Source: Curtobacterium sp. VKM Ac-1393 (GTDB taxonomy: Bacteria; Actinomycetota; Actinomycetes; Actinomycetales; Microbacteriaceae). From it: a DNA stretch of 64,000 bases. Every line of letters begins with the position of its first letter. The stretch's first letter is position 1. The position numbers and the translations under genes were made by a program. Location of the stretch: assembly GCF_015350995.1 (NCBI RefSeq), contig NZ_JADKRW010000006.1, forward strand, positions 248,001 through 312,000, read 5' to 3'. Shown here piece by piece: positions 9,029 to 17,067 of this stretch. Under the pieces are notes generated by a model that was given only the letters and a program-made list of their open reading frames with translations, searched no databases and was not told where the DNA came from.

Positions 9029-9427
9029 ATGGACACCACCAGGCACTTCGCCGTGCACACCGGTGACCGCTGCACCGCGATGGAGGTCGCCGGCGCGGCA
9101 CTCCGCACGGCGGGACACCGCGTCGAGTCGACCGGCGGGACGCTCACCGCGACCACCGGCAACCTGCTGCTGACGATCCTGCTCGGGGCGCTCGTGCACC
9201 CCGCGCACGAGTTCCGGCAGTACGAGCTGTCGACGACCGTCACGGGGACCGCCACCACGATCACGCTGCGGCACACCGGGCACGGCACGGCGGTCGCGGG
9301 CGGGAGCATCGGCGCAGCCCGACGACGAGCGGCGTGGCACGACGTGAACTCGGCGCTGGAGCGCGCCCTGCGTGCAGCCGGGGTCCTCCAGGCCCGGACG
9401 GACGTCGGGGCGCACCCCGCGCTGTAG
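9029..9427 (+). CDS. Hypothetical protein
   Basis: I do not recognise this 132-residue protein. GGGGAG lies 7 nt before the ATG at 9029, so that start is preferred over an ATG four codons earlier. It has one moderately hydrophobic stretch (about residues 47-57, LLLTILLGALV) inside an otherwise soluble, Thr/Ala/Arg-rich sequence, with no cysteine cluster beyond a single Cys. It stands alone between a divergent and a convergent neighbour, and an inverted-repeat element follows its stop. Confidence 0.6.
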   Translation: MDTTRHFAVHTGDRCTAMEVAGAALRTAGHRVESTGGTLTATTGNLLLTILLGALVHPAHEFRQYELSTTVTGTATTITLRHTGHGTAVAGGSIGAARRRAAWHDVNSALERALRAAGVLQARTDVGAHPAL

Positions 9428-9441
9428 ACCCGGTCACGGGA

Positions 9442-9485
9442 CGGACGGGAGGCCCGGGGCGCGGCCGCCACGCGCCTCCCGTCCG
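9442..9485. repeat. GGGAGGC/GCCTCCC palindromic element, copy 1
   Basis: CGGACGGGAGGC at 9442-9453 pairs with GCCTCCCGTCCG at 9474-9485 around a GC-rich 20-nt centre. It lies 14 nt after the hypothetical gene and faces the convergent tRNA-Met gene. It belongs to a family with copies at 27805, 43742, 50319, 53474 and 63371 and a decayed copy near 14405. Confidence 0.8.
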
Positions 9486-9589
9486 AGACGCCGTCGTGTC
9501 CGCAGCACGCCCCCGAGTCCGCGAGACGCCGTCGAATTCGGAGGCGTCTCGCGATGGCCGAGGCGTCTCGCCCAGACGACGGCGTCTCG
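9484..9589. repeat. Nested GAGACGCC inverted repeats
   Basis: CGAGACGCCGTCGT at 9484-9497 pairs with ACGACGGCGTCTCG at 9576-9589. Inside, GCGAGACGCC at 9521-9530 pairs with GGCGTCTCGC at 9543-9552, and another GGCGTCTCG stands at 9562-9570. Together with copy 1 of the palindromic element it fills most of the 250-nt gap before tRNA-Met. No reading frame is convincing here. Confidence 0.7.
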
Positions 9590-9645
9590 CGACCGCAGAA
9601 CGAGCGGGGCGAGCACGACGAGCACGACAGCCCCGGGAACGACGA

Positions 9646-9672
9646 AAGCCCGGCGAACAGATCGCCGGGCTT
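9646..9672 (-). terminator. Terminator after tRNA-Met
   Basis: An 11-bp stem (AAGCCCGGCGA and its complement) with a 5-nt loop follows the tRNA-Met 3' end by 4 nt and ends in TTTC on the minus strand. Confidence 0.75.
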
Positions 9673-9676
9673 GCTG

Positions 9677-9750
9677 TAGCGAGGGCGGGACTTGAACCCG
9701 CGACCCCACGATTATGAGTCGTGTGCTCTAACCAACTGAGCTACCCCGCC
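9677..9750 (-). tRNA. tRNA-Met (CAT), probably elongator
   Basis: A 74-nt cloverleaf starts GGCGGGGTAGCTCAG and has the anticodon loop CTCATAA. The CAT anticodon could belong to Met or to lysidine-modified Ile2. The acceptor and T-arm closely resemble actinobacterial elongator tRNA-Met as I know it, so Met is preferred. The D-arm TTGGTTAGAG and T-loop TTCAAGT are normal; CCA is not encoded. Confidence 0.9.
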
Positions 9751-9782
9751 AGAGATCCGGAGCGACACGCGCACCGGGTCGG

Positions 9783-9854
9783 AGCCCCGAGTCAGGATTG
9801 AACTGACGACCCCCTCCTTACCATGGAGGTGCTCTACCACTGAGCTATCGGGGC
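9783..9854 (-). tRNA. tRNA-Thr (GGT)
   Basis: A 72-nt cloverleaf runs GCCCCGATAGCTCAG to TCGGGGC, with anticodon loop ATGGTAA carrying GGT. It lies 32 nt upstream of tRNA-Met and is probably cotranscribed with it. Confidence 0.95.
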
Positions 9855-9947
9855 GATGTGCCGCGAACGGCACCACACGAGGATAGCAGAACCCCGACGC
9901 TGCTCCGGAACCGGACGAGACGCCCGGGCGTGCCGCGCCTCGGACCG

Positions 9948-11174
9948 CTAGTTCGCGTTGGCCTCGAGCCACGCCAGCGGGTCCACCGGGACGCCGTCGA
10001 CGTGCACTTCGAGGTGCAGGTGCGGGCCCGTGGAGTTGCCCGTGCTGCCCACGAGACCGAGCTCGTCGCCGACCTCGATCTGCTGCCCGGTGACCACCTT
10101 GAAGGAGTTGTCCTCCATGTGGCCGTAGACGCTGACGAACTGCTTGCCGTCGACGTCGTGCTCGACCCACACGTCGTTGCCGAAGCCGCCGTCGTTCGCC
10201 TGCACCTTGATGACGGTGCCGGCGGCGATCACGCGGATCGGCGTGCCCTCACCGGGGGCGAAGTCGACGCCCATGTGGTTCGTCGAGCAGAACGAGCACC
10301 CCGCGACCTGGCGCCCGCCGAAGCCCGAGGTGATCGGGACACCGGTCAGGAACGGCCACTGGATGGTGCCGGTCGGGTCGTTGGTGAAGCTCGAGGCGTC
10401 GACGTTCGCGTACTGCGTGGCGTCGGACACCGTGTACTGGTCGCGGGTGGTCGACCCGTCGGCTGCGGCGGCGACGCTCATCGACTGGGTCGCACCACTC
10501 GCCGTGGGCCGGGCCGCCGTGGAACCGGTCTCCGGCACGTAGAGCGCCTTCGCCGGCAGCGACGTCGAGACGACGAGCCCGGCGACGAAGAGCAGCGCAC
10601 CCACCGCCGTCACGCGCGAGGCGGCACGGCGGAACGATGCACCCTGCTTCGGGGTGGTGGGGATCGGCTTCGACGCGGCGGCGATGTGGCGGCTGGCCCG
10701 GTCGACCTGCACGGCTGCCGCGGCCTGACCCGTGCGACGACGGGACGCCGGCACCTGACCGAGGACGCGACGGGCCTGGGCCGACGCCGACGGTGCGGCG
10801 ACGGGAACGGTTGGCGATGCGGCGACGGTCCGCGGTGCGGTCGCCCGGACGTCCGGCGACGTGGGAGCCGGCGGCGTCGTGATGCGCGACGCCGGACGGA
10901 CCGCCGACTCGGGCAGCGCGGGCGACGCCGGCGCGAGGTCGATCGGGGACACGGGAGCAGCGGCGGACGACGGCGTGGTCAGCCCGACGACCTCGTCGAA
11001 CGACGGCCGTGCGGTGCCGGCGGGAGCGACGTCCTGCGTGCGGTGCTGCGTCACCGGAGCACCCTGCACAGCCGCTCGCTCCGCCTCGATCCGTGCTCGT
11101 CGGGTCAGGTGGACGACCGGGGTGGCGGCGTCGACGGAACCGGTGGGGACGGACGTCAGTGGGGAGTGGGGCAT
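9948..11174 (-). CDS. M23 family peptidase (LytM-type), secreted
   Basis: This protein of about 408 residues has a long Ala/Pro/Thr-rich cytoplasmic part, a membrane anchor near residues 200-222 (AVGALLFVAGLVVSTSL), and a C-terminal M23 domain. The zinc and catalytic motifs HMGVDFAPGEG, SVYGHM and HLHLEVHVDG are all intact, so it should cut peptidoglycan cross-bridges or stem peptides outside the membrane. The start is uncertain: ATG 11174 is used, a GTG at 11246 is in frame, and neither has a strong ribosome binding site. A direct repeat at 11217-11233 lies upstream of the chosen start. It stands alone upstream of a tRNA pair. Confidence 0.82.
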   Translation of the reverse strand: MPHSPLTSVPTGSVDAATPVVHLTRRARIEAERAAVQGAPVTQHRTQDVAPAGTARPSFDEVVGLTTPSSAAAPVSPIDLAPASPALPESAVRPASRITTPPAPTSPDVRATAPRTVAASPTVPVAAPSASAQARRVLGQVPASRRRTGQAAAAVQVDRASRHIAAASKPIPTTPKQGASFRRAASRVTAVGALLFVAGLVVSTSLPAKALYVPETGSTAARPTASGATQSMSVAAAADGSTTRDQYTVSDATQYANVDASSFTNDPTGTIQWPFLTGVPITSGFGGRQVAGCSFCSTNHMGVDFAPGEGTPIRVIAAGTVIKVQANDGGFGNDVWVEHDVDGKQFVSVYGHMEDNSFKVVTGQQIEVGDELGLVGSTGNSTGPHLHLEVHVDGVPVDPLAWLEANAN

Positions 11175-11216
11175 GCGTGCGGTGGCGATCCTGATCGGAG
11201 AAGGGGCCCGCTCGTT

Positions 11217-11233
11217 GGTAACGAGCAGATAAC
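11217..11233 (-). promoter_or_regulatory. GTTAYC direct repeat (MtrA-like box)
   Basis: On the minus strand GTTATC-TGCTC-GTTACC gives two hexamers spaced 11 bp centre to centre, 43 nt upstream of the M23 gene start. Direct repeats of GTTAC type are bound by the MtrA response regulator, which controls cell wall hydrolases in several actinobacteria. A similar repeat occurs at 45047-45063. Assignment to MtrA is inference. Confidence 0.4.
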
Positions 11234-11321
11234 GGGACCTGAGCACGGTAGCAAAGGTCGTCGCACGTCGCCAGTCGTGGTCACGTCCTCCAGGGACCCC
11301 CAGACAGAGGGGGCGACGGGC

Positions 11322-12143
11322 TCAGACGTCGAGCACCTCGGCCTCGAGACCACGGACCAGGGCCTCGAGTTCGTCGGCCACCGCGGGGCTCGCGAACAGG
11401 AAGGAACGGGTCCCGCCGGCCTCCCAGATGCGGATGGAGGCCCCGGCCTCGTGGGCGACGACGGAGCCGCCGGCCATGTCCCACGGGTTGATCCCCCGCT
11501 CGTAGTAGGCGTCGACGACACCGGCCCCGACCGCACAACAGTCGAGCGACGCCGCTCCCCCGCGGCGGATGTCACGGACCTCGCCGATGAGTCCGGCGAG
11601 CACGGACACCTGCTCGCGGCGCCGGTCCGCGGTGTACCCGAAGCCGGTGGCCACGAGGGTCTCGGCGAGCGAGGCCGGATCGCTCACGGTCAGGGGGACG
11701 CCGTCACGGGTGGCACCCTGCCCGGCAGCCGCACGGAACACGACACCGGTCGCGGGGGCGACGACGACCCCGGCGACCTGCTCCCACGTCGTCGGGTCGT
11801 CGGTGCCACGGACGACGCCGATGCTCACGCCGTACTCGGCGCTGCCGTACAGGTAGTTGACGGTGCCGTCGATCGGGTCCACCACCCACGTGATGCCCGA
11901 GCCGCCCGAGGCGGACCCGGACTCCTCGCCGTGGAACGCGTCGTCCGGTCGGGCCTCGGCGATCCGGCTGCGGATCAGCGCCTCGACCTCGCGGTCCGCC
12001 GCGGTCACGACGTCGACGATGCTCGACTTCCGGTCGGCGACCTCGACCCCTTCGCTACGGCGTCGCGCGGCGAGCGTGGCCGCTTCACGCGCGATCGACT
12101 CGGCGAGGTCGGCGAACTGGGACGGTGTGCGGTCGGATGCCAT
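11322..12143 (-). CDS. Inositol monophosphatase family protein
   Basis: This 273-residue Mg-dependent phosphatase has the metal-binding GEES (about residue 73), the family motif WVVDPIDGTVNYLYG (about 84-98) and the C-terminal WDMAGG near 218. It may hydrolyse inositol phosphate, as needed for actinobacterial phosphoinositides and mycothiol, or related sugar phosphates such as histidinol phosphate, which family members also use. A CAGGAT box ends 6 nt before the ATG. It stands alone, and the tRNA-Tyr gene lies upstream. Confidence 0.88.
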   Translation of the reverse strand: MASDRTPSQFADLAESIAREAATLAARRRSEGVEVADRKSSIVDVVTAADREVEALIRSRIAEARPDDAFHGEESGSASGGSGITWVVDPIDGTVNYLYGSAEYGVSIGVVRGTDDPTTWEQVAGVVVAPATGVVFRAAAGQGATRDGVPLTVSDPASLAETLVATGFGYTADRRREQVSVLAGLIGEVRDIRRGGAASLDCCAVGAGVVDAYYERGINPWDMAGGSVVAHEAGASIRIWEAGGTRSFLFASPAVADELEALVRGLEAEVLDV

Positions 12144-12167
12144 GCACCGATCCTGCCAGGGACGACG

Positions 12168-12196
12168 AAAGCCCCGTCCGGGTTGGACGGGGCTTT
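12168..12196 (-). terminator. Terminator after tRNA-Tyr
   Basis: A perfect 12-bp stem (AAAGCCCCGTCC) with a 5-nt loop starts 8 nt beyond the tRNA 3' end and finishes with CTTTC on the minus strand. Confidence 0.8.
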
Positions 12197-12203
12197 CCGA
12201 TGG

Positions 12204-12285
12204 TGGCAAGTGAGGGATTCGAACCCCCGAAGGCTACGCCGGCTGATTTACAGTCAGATCCCTTTGGCCGCTTGGGTAACTTGCC
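12204..12285 (-). tRNA. tRNA-Tyr (GTA)
   Basis: An 82-nt class II cloverleaf starts GGCAAGTTACCCAAGC. The anticodon loop CTGTAAA carries GTA, and a long variable arm (CCGGCGTAGCCTTCGG region) is present. The acceptor 3' strand is ACTTGCC; CCA is not encoded. Confidence 0.95.
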
Positions 12286-12422
12286 ATGCGCACCCAGCCG
12301 GTGTGATCACCAACCGAAGGCGCGCACAAAAGCATAGCGGATCCGGAACGGTGGTCGTGACCACCGTGAGCCGATCCACGCGCCTGGAACCGGGCCTCCT
12401 GTCCGCCGTTAGGCTGTCCGGC

Positions 12423-12911
12423 ATGGCAGACAGTTCCTTCGACGTGGTCAGCAAGGTCGACAAGATGGAGGCGGAGAACGCCCTCAACCAGGCCGCCAAG
12501 GAGATCGAGCAGCGGTACGACTTCAAGGGCGCGGACGCATCGATCGCGTTCAGCGGCGAGGACGTCCTCATCAAGGCGAACTCCGAAGAGCGTGCCAAGG
12601 CCGTCCTCGACGTCCTGCAGAGCAAGGCGATCAAGCGCAACATCAGCCTGAAGAGCCTCGACGCCGGCGACCCCTACCCCTCGGGCAAGGAGTACCGCAT
12701 CGAGGTCAAGTTCAAGAACGGCATCGAGCAGGACGTCGCGAAGAAGATCGGTGCCTTCCTGCGCGCCAACGCGGCGAAGAGCGTCAAGAGCCAGATCCAG
12801 GGCGACGAGCTGCGGGTCTCCTCGAAGAGCCGCGACGACCTGCAGAACACGATCCAGCTGCTCAAGGGTGAAGAGTTCGACGTGCCGTTGCAGTACATCA
12901 ACTTCCGCTGA
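12423..12911 (+). CDS. yajQ: YajQ family nucleotide-binding protein
   Basis: This 162-residue protein belongs to the YajQ/UPF0234 family with two ferredoxin-like halves. Family landmarks SSFDVVSKVD at the N-terminus, EIEQRYDFKG near 30-39 and the ending PLQYINFR are complete. Some members bind cyclic di-GMP and act as regulatory adaptors; whether this one does is unknown. TAGGCT lies 7 nt before the ATG, pointing to a leaderless message. The cardiolipin synthase gene starts 5 nt after its stop, so the two are likely cotranscribed. Confidence 0.93.
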   Translation: MADSSFDVVSKVDKMEAENALNQAAKEIEQRYDFKGADASIAFSGEDVLIKANSEERAKAVLDVLQSKAIKRNISLKSLDAGDPYPSGKEYRIEVKFKNGIEQDVAKKIGAFLRANAAKSVKSQIQGDELRVSSKSRDDLQNTIQLLKGEEFDVPLQYINFR

Positions 12912-12916
12912 CGTCC

Positions 12917-14377
12917 GTGGAGCACTGGCTCACCGTCGCAGTCACGGTCCTCGCCGTCCTGCTGGACCTGGCGATCCGCGCCTTCTCGATCATCTACGTC
13001 CCGATCAACCGGAAGCCGCAGACCGCGACCGCCTGGTTGCTCGCGATCTTCCTCATCCCGTACATCGGCTTCATCGTCTTCCTGGTCATCGGGTCGACGA
13101 AGCTGCCACGTGCCCGGCGTGAGAAGCAGACCGAGATCAACGCGTACATCCTCGAGCAGACCGAGGGCATCGAACGCGTGCGCCGTGACCACCCGTGGCC
13201 GCTGTGGCTCGAGAGCATCACGACACTGAACCGCGAGCTCGGCGCGATGCCCCTGGTCGGCGGCAACTCGGCGGAGCTCTACCCCGACTCCGAGGAGTCG
13301 ATCGCGGAGATGACCCGGGCGATCGACCAGTCGCGCCGGTTCGTGCACGTCGAGTTCTACATCGCGACGCTCGACGACACGACCCGGCCGTTCTTCGACG
13401 CGCTCGCCCGCGCACAGGCCCGCGGTGTGACCGTGCGGTTCCTGCTCGACCACTGGGCCAGCCGCGGCTACCCCGGGTACAAGGACACCCTGGCGTTCAT
13501 GGACCGCGCCGGCATCGAGTGGCACCTCATGCTCCCGTTGCTGCCACTGCAGGGGAAGTTCCAACGCCCCGACCTGCGGAACCACCGGAAGATCATGGTG
13601 CTCGACGGATCGGTGGCGTTCACCGGGTCGCAGAACCTCATCGACGCGTCGTACGACATGAAGTCGCACATCGAGAAGGGCATGGTCTACAAGGACCTGT
13701 TCGCCCGGTTCGAGGGACCGGTCGTCGCCGGCCTCAACGCCCTGTTCGTCACCGACTGGTACAGCGAGACCGACGAGCTGCTGCTCCGCGAGAGCGATCC
13801 CGTCCAGCGCGCTGACCGTGGGGACGCGCTCGACTGCCAGGTGGTGCCGTCCGGGCCCGGGTTCGACGGCGAGAACAACCTGCGCCTGTTCAACGCCCTG
13901 CTGTACTCGGCACAGAAGAAGGTGTCGATCACCTCGCCGTACTTCGTGCCGGACGACTCCATGCTCTACGCGATCACCACGACGGCACAGCGGGGCGTCG
14001 AGGTGGAGCTCTTCGTCGGCGAGATGGGCGACCACGCGATGACGTGGCACGCGCAGCGCTCCTACTACGAGGGGCTGCTCCGTGCCGGCGTGAAGATCTG
14101 GCTGTACCGGGCACCGACGATCCTGCACGCGAAGCACTTCACGATCGACGACGAGGTGTCGGTGATCGGGTCGAGCAACATGGACATGCGGTCGTTCAGC
14201 CTGAACCTCGAGGTCTCCGTGATGGTCCGCGGGCACCGCTTCGTCGATGCCCTGCGCGAGGTGCAGCACGCCTACAAGGAGCACAGCTTCGAGCTGACGC
14301 TCGACGAGTGGGACGAGCGTCCGCGGCGGTCCAAGGTGCTCGACAACGTCGCGCGGCTCACGGCAGCGCTGCAGTAG
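12917..14377 (+). CDS. cls: Cardiolipin synthase (PLD superfamily)
   Basis: This 486-residue membrane enzyme joins two phosphatidylglycerol molecules (or PG and another donor) to make cardiolipin. Two N-terminal membrane helices (about residues 2-25 and 38-58, PLDc_N type) precede two HKD motifs, HRKIMVLDG near 222 and HAKHFTIDD near 404, both intact. The GTG at 12917 sits just after the yajQ stop without an independent promoter. Length is normal for the family. Confidence 0.93.
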   Translation: MEHWLTVAVTVLAVLLDLAIRAFSIIYVPINRKPQTATAWLLAIFLIPYIGFIVFLVIGSTKLPRARREKQTEINAYILEQTEGIERVRRDHPWPLWLESITTLNRELGAMPLVGGNSAELYPDSEESIAEMTRAIDQSRRFVHVEFYIATLDDTTRPFFDALARAQARGVTVRFLLDHWASRGYPGYKDTLAFMDRAGIEWHLMLPLLPLQGKFQRPDLRNHRKIMVLDGSVAFTGSQNLIDASYDMKSHIEKGMVYKDLFARFEGPVVAGLNALFVTDWYSETDELLLRESDPVQRADRGDALDCQVVPSGPGFDGENNLRLFNALLYSAQKKVSITSPYFVPDDSMLYAITTTAQRGVEVELFVGEMGDHAMTWHAQRSYYEGLLRAGVKIWLYRAPTILHAKHFTIDDEVSVIGSSNMDMRSFSLNLEVSVMVRGHRFVDALREVQHAYKEHSFELTLDEWDERPRRSKVLDNVARLTAALQ

Positions 14378-14382
14378 CGCGT

Positions 14383-14470
14383 GCTGTCGCGCTGTCGCGC
14401 TGTCGGACGGGAGGCGCGGCTCGCCTCCGCCACGCACCGTGCGGCACCGGCACCGGCACCGGCACCGGCA
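14383..14470. repeat. Short tandem repeats and a decayed palindromic element after cls
   Basis: GCTGTCGC is repeated three times from 14383 to 14406 (the third ends in G), beginning 5 nt after the cls stop. A degraded form of the GGGAGGC palindrome follows at 14405-14428, then GGCACC is repeated 4.7 times at 14443-14470. The whole 100-nt convergent gap is built of these simple repeats. Confidence 0.75.
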
Positions 14471-14477
14471 GGGGCGC

Positions 14478-15593
14478 TCAGCGCATCGGGACGAGGGACG
14501 CCAGGCCGGCGACCGCGCGCTCGAGCGGGCCACGGCCGAGGAACCGCCGCCACGTCATCGCGAACACGATCGACACGAGCGCGAACCAGCCCCACGCCGC
14601 CGCCGACTCCGGGTACTCGGACAGCAGCGCGATGACCACGAGGTGGCCCGAGTAGACCGTGAGCGGCATCGACCCGACCGCGGCGAGCGGGAACGCGATC
14701 CGCTCGGCGAGCCGGCCGCGACCGTCGAACACCAGGGTGCACAGCGCGATGACCGCCACCGCCACCCCCGCGGTGCCGACGACGTCGACCGTCGTCGAGG
14801 AGTGGTCGCGCGGCGACAGGAAGAGCTGGGCGAAGGCCTGGCCCGGGGTGCTGTCGTCGGCGGCGTACGGGACGCCCGGGAACGCGAACGCGGCCCCGGC
14901 CGGCAGCGGCGCGAGGACCGTGCCGACGACGTACGCCGTGGCGGCGACCAGTGCGCCGGACACGAGGAGCGCGACCTGCCGGCCACGATCCTCCAGGCTC
15001 AGTCGCGCGACCGCGAGACCGACCAGGACGTACGCCAGGAAGGTGACCACGGGGTAGACCAGGCCGAGCTGCACGCCGACCATGCCCGCGTCGGCGAAGG
15101 CCGGTGCGGTCGCGACGGCGACCACCGGCGACAGCACGGCGCAGGCACCCGCGATGGTGAGCAGCCACGCCGGACGGACGCGGAGCACCGGGATGACCAG
15201 GACGAACAGCGCACCGTAGGTCGGCAGGATCACGTAGACCGGCGTCTCCAGCGCGATGAGCACGAAGCCGATGGCGACGACGGCCGCCGCACGGATCGCC
15301 AGGCGAGCCCGCACCCGGCCGATCGTCGGGGGTCCTGGCGGGGTCGTCCGGCCGCTCGTCAGACCGATCGAGACCCCCGCGAGCACCGCGAACAGCGCCG
15401 ACGGCCGCCCGTTCGCGACCGCGGACCACGTCGTCGGATCCGCCCAGTCGAGCTGCTCCGCGATGCCACCGATGTGCGCGGCCATCATGCCGAGCAGTGC
15501 GACGGCCCGCGCCACGTCGACGCCCTGCAGGCGCGCTCCGGACACCGACGCGCCCCGCACCGCACGGGGCGGGACGGGGCGCGTGTCGGTCAT
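14478..15593 (-). CDS. DUF418-type membrane protein
   Basis: This 371-residue integral membrane protein has about ten helices. The N-terminal motif GVDVARAVALLGMMAAHIG and the C-terminal RRFLGRGPLERAV match the DUF418/heparan-alpha-glucosaminide acetyltransferase-like superfamily. Those proteins are thought to carry acyl groups across or within the membrane, but the substrate here is unknown. It is 5 nt upstream of the end of... no coupled partner: fprA (15599-16972) precedes it on the same strand with only a 5-nt gap, so the two may share a transcript. Confidence 0.75.
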   Translation of the reverse strand: MTDTRPVPPRAVRGASVSGARLQGVDVARAVALLGMMAAHIGGIAEQLDWADPTTWSAVANGRPSALFAVLAGVSIGLTSGRTTPPGPPTIGRVRARLAIRAAAVVAIGFVLIALETPVYVILPTYGALFVLVIPVLRVRPAWLLTIAGACAVLSPVVAVATAPAFADAGMVGVQLGLVYPVVTFLAYVLVGLAVARLSLEDRGRQVALLVSGALVAATAYVVGTVLAPLPAGAAFAFPGVPYAADDSTPGQAFAQLFLSPRDHSSTTVDVVGTAGVAVAVIALCTLVFDGRGRLAERIAFPLAAVGSMPLTVYSGHLVVIALLSEYPESAAAWGWFALVSIVFAMTWRRFLGRGPLERAVAGLASLVPMR

Positions 15594-15598
15594 CGTGC

Positions 15599-16972
15599 TC
15601 AGTTCGTGGGCGCGTCGACGCGGCCGAGCGACACGTCGATCATCTCGTCGCGGGGCACGACCTTGACGCGCTCACGGCCCTCGGCCGCACCGAGTGCGAG
15701 CTCGTGGGTGTCCAGGTGGTGCCAGCCCTCGAGGTCGGTGTACTCGACACCGCGTTCGCGGAGGAGCGCCGGGATCGCGCCCTCGGACGGGTCCTCCGGC
15801 GTCCACCAGCTCGCCTGGTCGTTGACGATGTGCTGCACGGTCTCCATCGCGTCGGACTTGGTGTGCCCGATCAGGCCGACCGGCCCGCGCTTGATCCAGC
15901 CGGTGGCGTAGACGCCGGGGATCTGCTGGTTGTCGTCGTCGAGGACCTGGCCCTCGTGGTTCGGGATGACGCCGTGACGCTCGTCGAACGGCAGGCCGGG
16001 CAGCGGCGAACCGAAGTACCCGACGGCGCGGTAGGCGGCCTGGATCGCGATCTCGCGGATCTCACCGGTGCCCTCGACCCCGCCCTCGCCGTTCGGACGG
16101 GTGCGCTCGTACCGGATGGCGGTGAGGTTGCCCTGCTCGTCGCCGACGAACTCGATCGGCTTCGCGTAGAAGTGCAGGTGCAGCCGGCGGCTCGCCTGGC
16201 CGACCTCGCGCGTCCGCCACTGCTCGAGCACCCGGTTGATGACCATGACCTGCTTGTTCGTCGCGATCGCGGCCTTCGATGCTTCGTCGTGGTCGAAGTC
16301 CTCGTCGTGGACGATCATGTCGACGTCGCGGACCTCGCCGAGCTCGCGGAGCTCGAGCGGGGTGAACTTCACCTGCGCCGGACCACGGCGCCCGAAGACG
16401 TGGACGTCCGTGACGGGCGACGCCTTGAGGCCCTCGTACACGTTCGCCGGGATCTCGGTCGGCAGCAGGTCGTCGGCGTGCTTCGCCAGGATGCGGGAGA
16501 CGTCGAGCGCGACGTTGCCGAAACCGATCACCGCGACGCTCTCAGCGGTCAGCGGCCAGGTGCGCGGCACGTCGGGGTGTCCGTCGAACCAGCTGACGAA
16601 CTCCGCGGCACCGTAGGAGCCCTGCAGGTCGACGCCCGGGATGTCCAGGTCGGCGTCCTTGATTGCACCCGTCGAGAAGACGACCGCGTTGTAGTGCTTC
16701 TTCAGGTCCTCGAGCGTGATGTCCTCGCCGAAGCGGACGTTGCCGAACAGGCGGACGACCCCGCGGTCGAGCACGTCGCGCAGGGCGTTGACGATCCCCT
16801 TGATGCGCGGGTGGTCGGGCGCGACGCCGTAGCGCACGAGACCGTAGGGCGCGGGGAGTTGTTCGAACAGGTCGATCGACACGTCGTGTCCGTGGGCCTC
16901 GCGCAGCAGGATGTCCGCGGCGTAGATGCCGGCGGGTCCGGCGCCGACGATGGCGATTCGGAGGGTGGGCAC
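15599..16972 (-). CDS. fprA: Ferredoxin/adrenodoxin-type NADP+ reductase
   Basis: This 457-residue flavoprotein transfers electrons between NADPH and ferredoxin. The FAD motif IVGAGPAGIYAA is at residues 8-19, LVRYGVAPDHPR near 45 is typical of the adrenodoxin-reductase branch, the NADP motif GFGNVALDVSR is near 170, and the C-terminal FAD contact GWIKRGPVGLIGHTKSDA near 367. It matches mycobacterial FprA in length and order. The GTG start has GGAG 8 nt upstream. It may support cytochromes P450, desaturases or iron-sulfur assembly. Confidence 0.92.
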   Translation of the reverse strand: MPTLRIAIVGAGPAGIYAADILLREAHGHDVSIDLFEQLPAPYGLVRYGVAPDHPRIKGIVNALRDVLDRGVVRLFGNVRFGEDITLEDLKKHYNAVVFSTGAIKDADLDIPGVDLQGSYGAAEFVSWFDGHPDVPRTWPLTAESVAVIGFGNVALDVSRILAKHADDLLPTEIPANVYEGLKASPVTDVHVFGRRGPAQVKFTPLELRELGEVRDVDMIVHDEDFDHDEASKAAIATNKQVMVINRVLEQWRTREVGQASRRLHLHFYAKPIEFVGDEQGNLTAIRYERTRPNGEGGVEGTGEIREIAIQAAYRAVGYFGSPLPGLPFDERHGVIPNHEGQVLDDDNQQIPGVYATGWIKRGPVGLIGHTKSDAMETVQHIVNDQASWWTPEDPSEGAIPALLRERGVEYTDLEGWHHLDTHELALGAAEGRERVKVVPRDEMIDVSLGRVDAPTN

Positions 16973-17067
16973 TGATCGTCTCCAGTTCGTTCGGATGGGG
17001 TGCTCCCGGAGGTGCGTCCCGCGCGGTGACCTCGGGGCCGTCGCGGACGGTGTCCGGCGGCAGGTGT

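Noticed and set aside
9677..9750. tRNA-Ile2 with lysidine anticodon
   Set aside because: The CAT anticodon allows it, but body and acceptor match elongator tRNA-Met as I know it; a covariance model search would settle this.
9858..12422. Plus-strand extension making a 1017-residue protein that ends in yajQ
   Set aside because: The first 855 residues are antisense to the M23 and phosphatase genes and the tRNA-Tyr gene; only the YajQ part is real.
14443..14470. GGCACC hexamer repeats as a regulatory array
   Set aside because: It is a simple-sequence run in a convergent gap with no promoter on either side.
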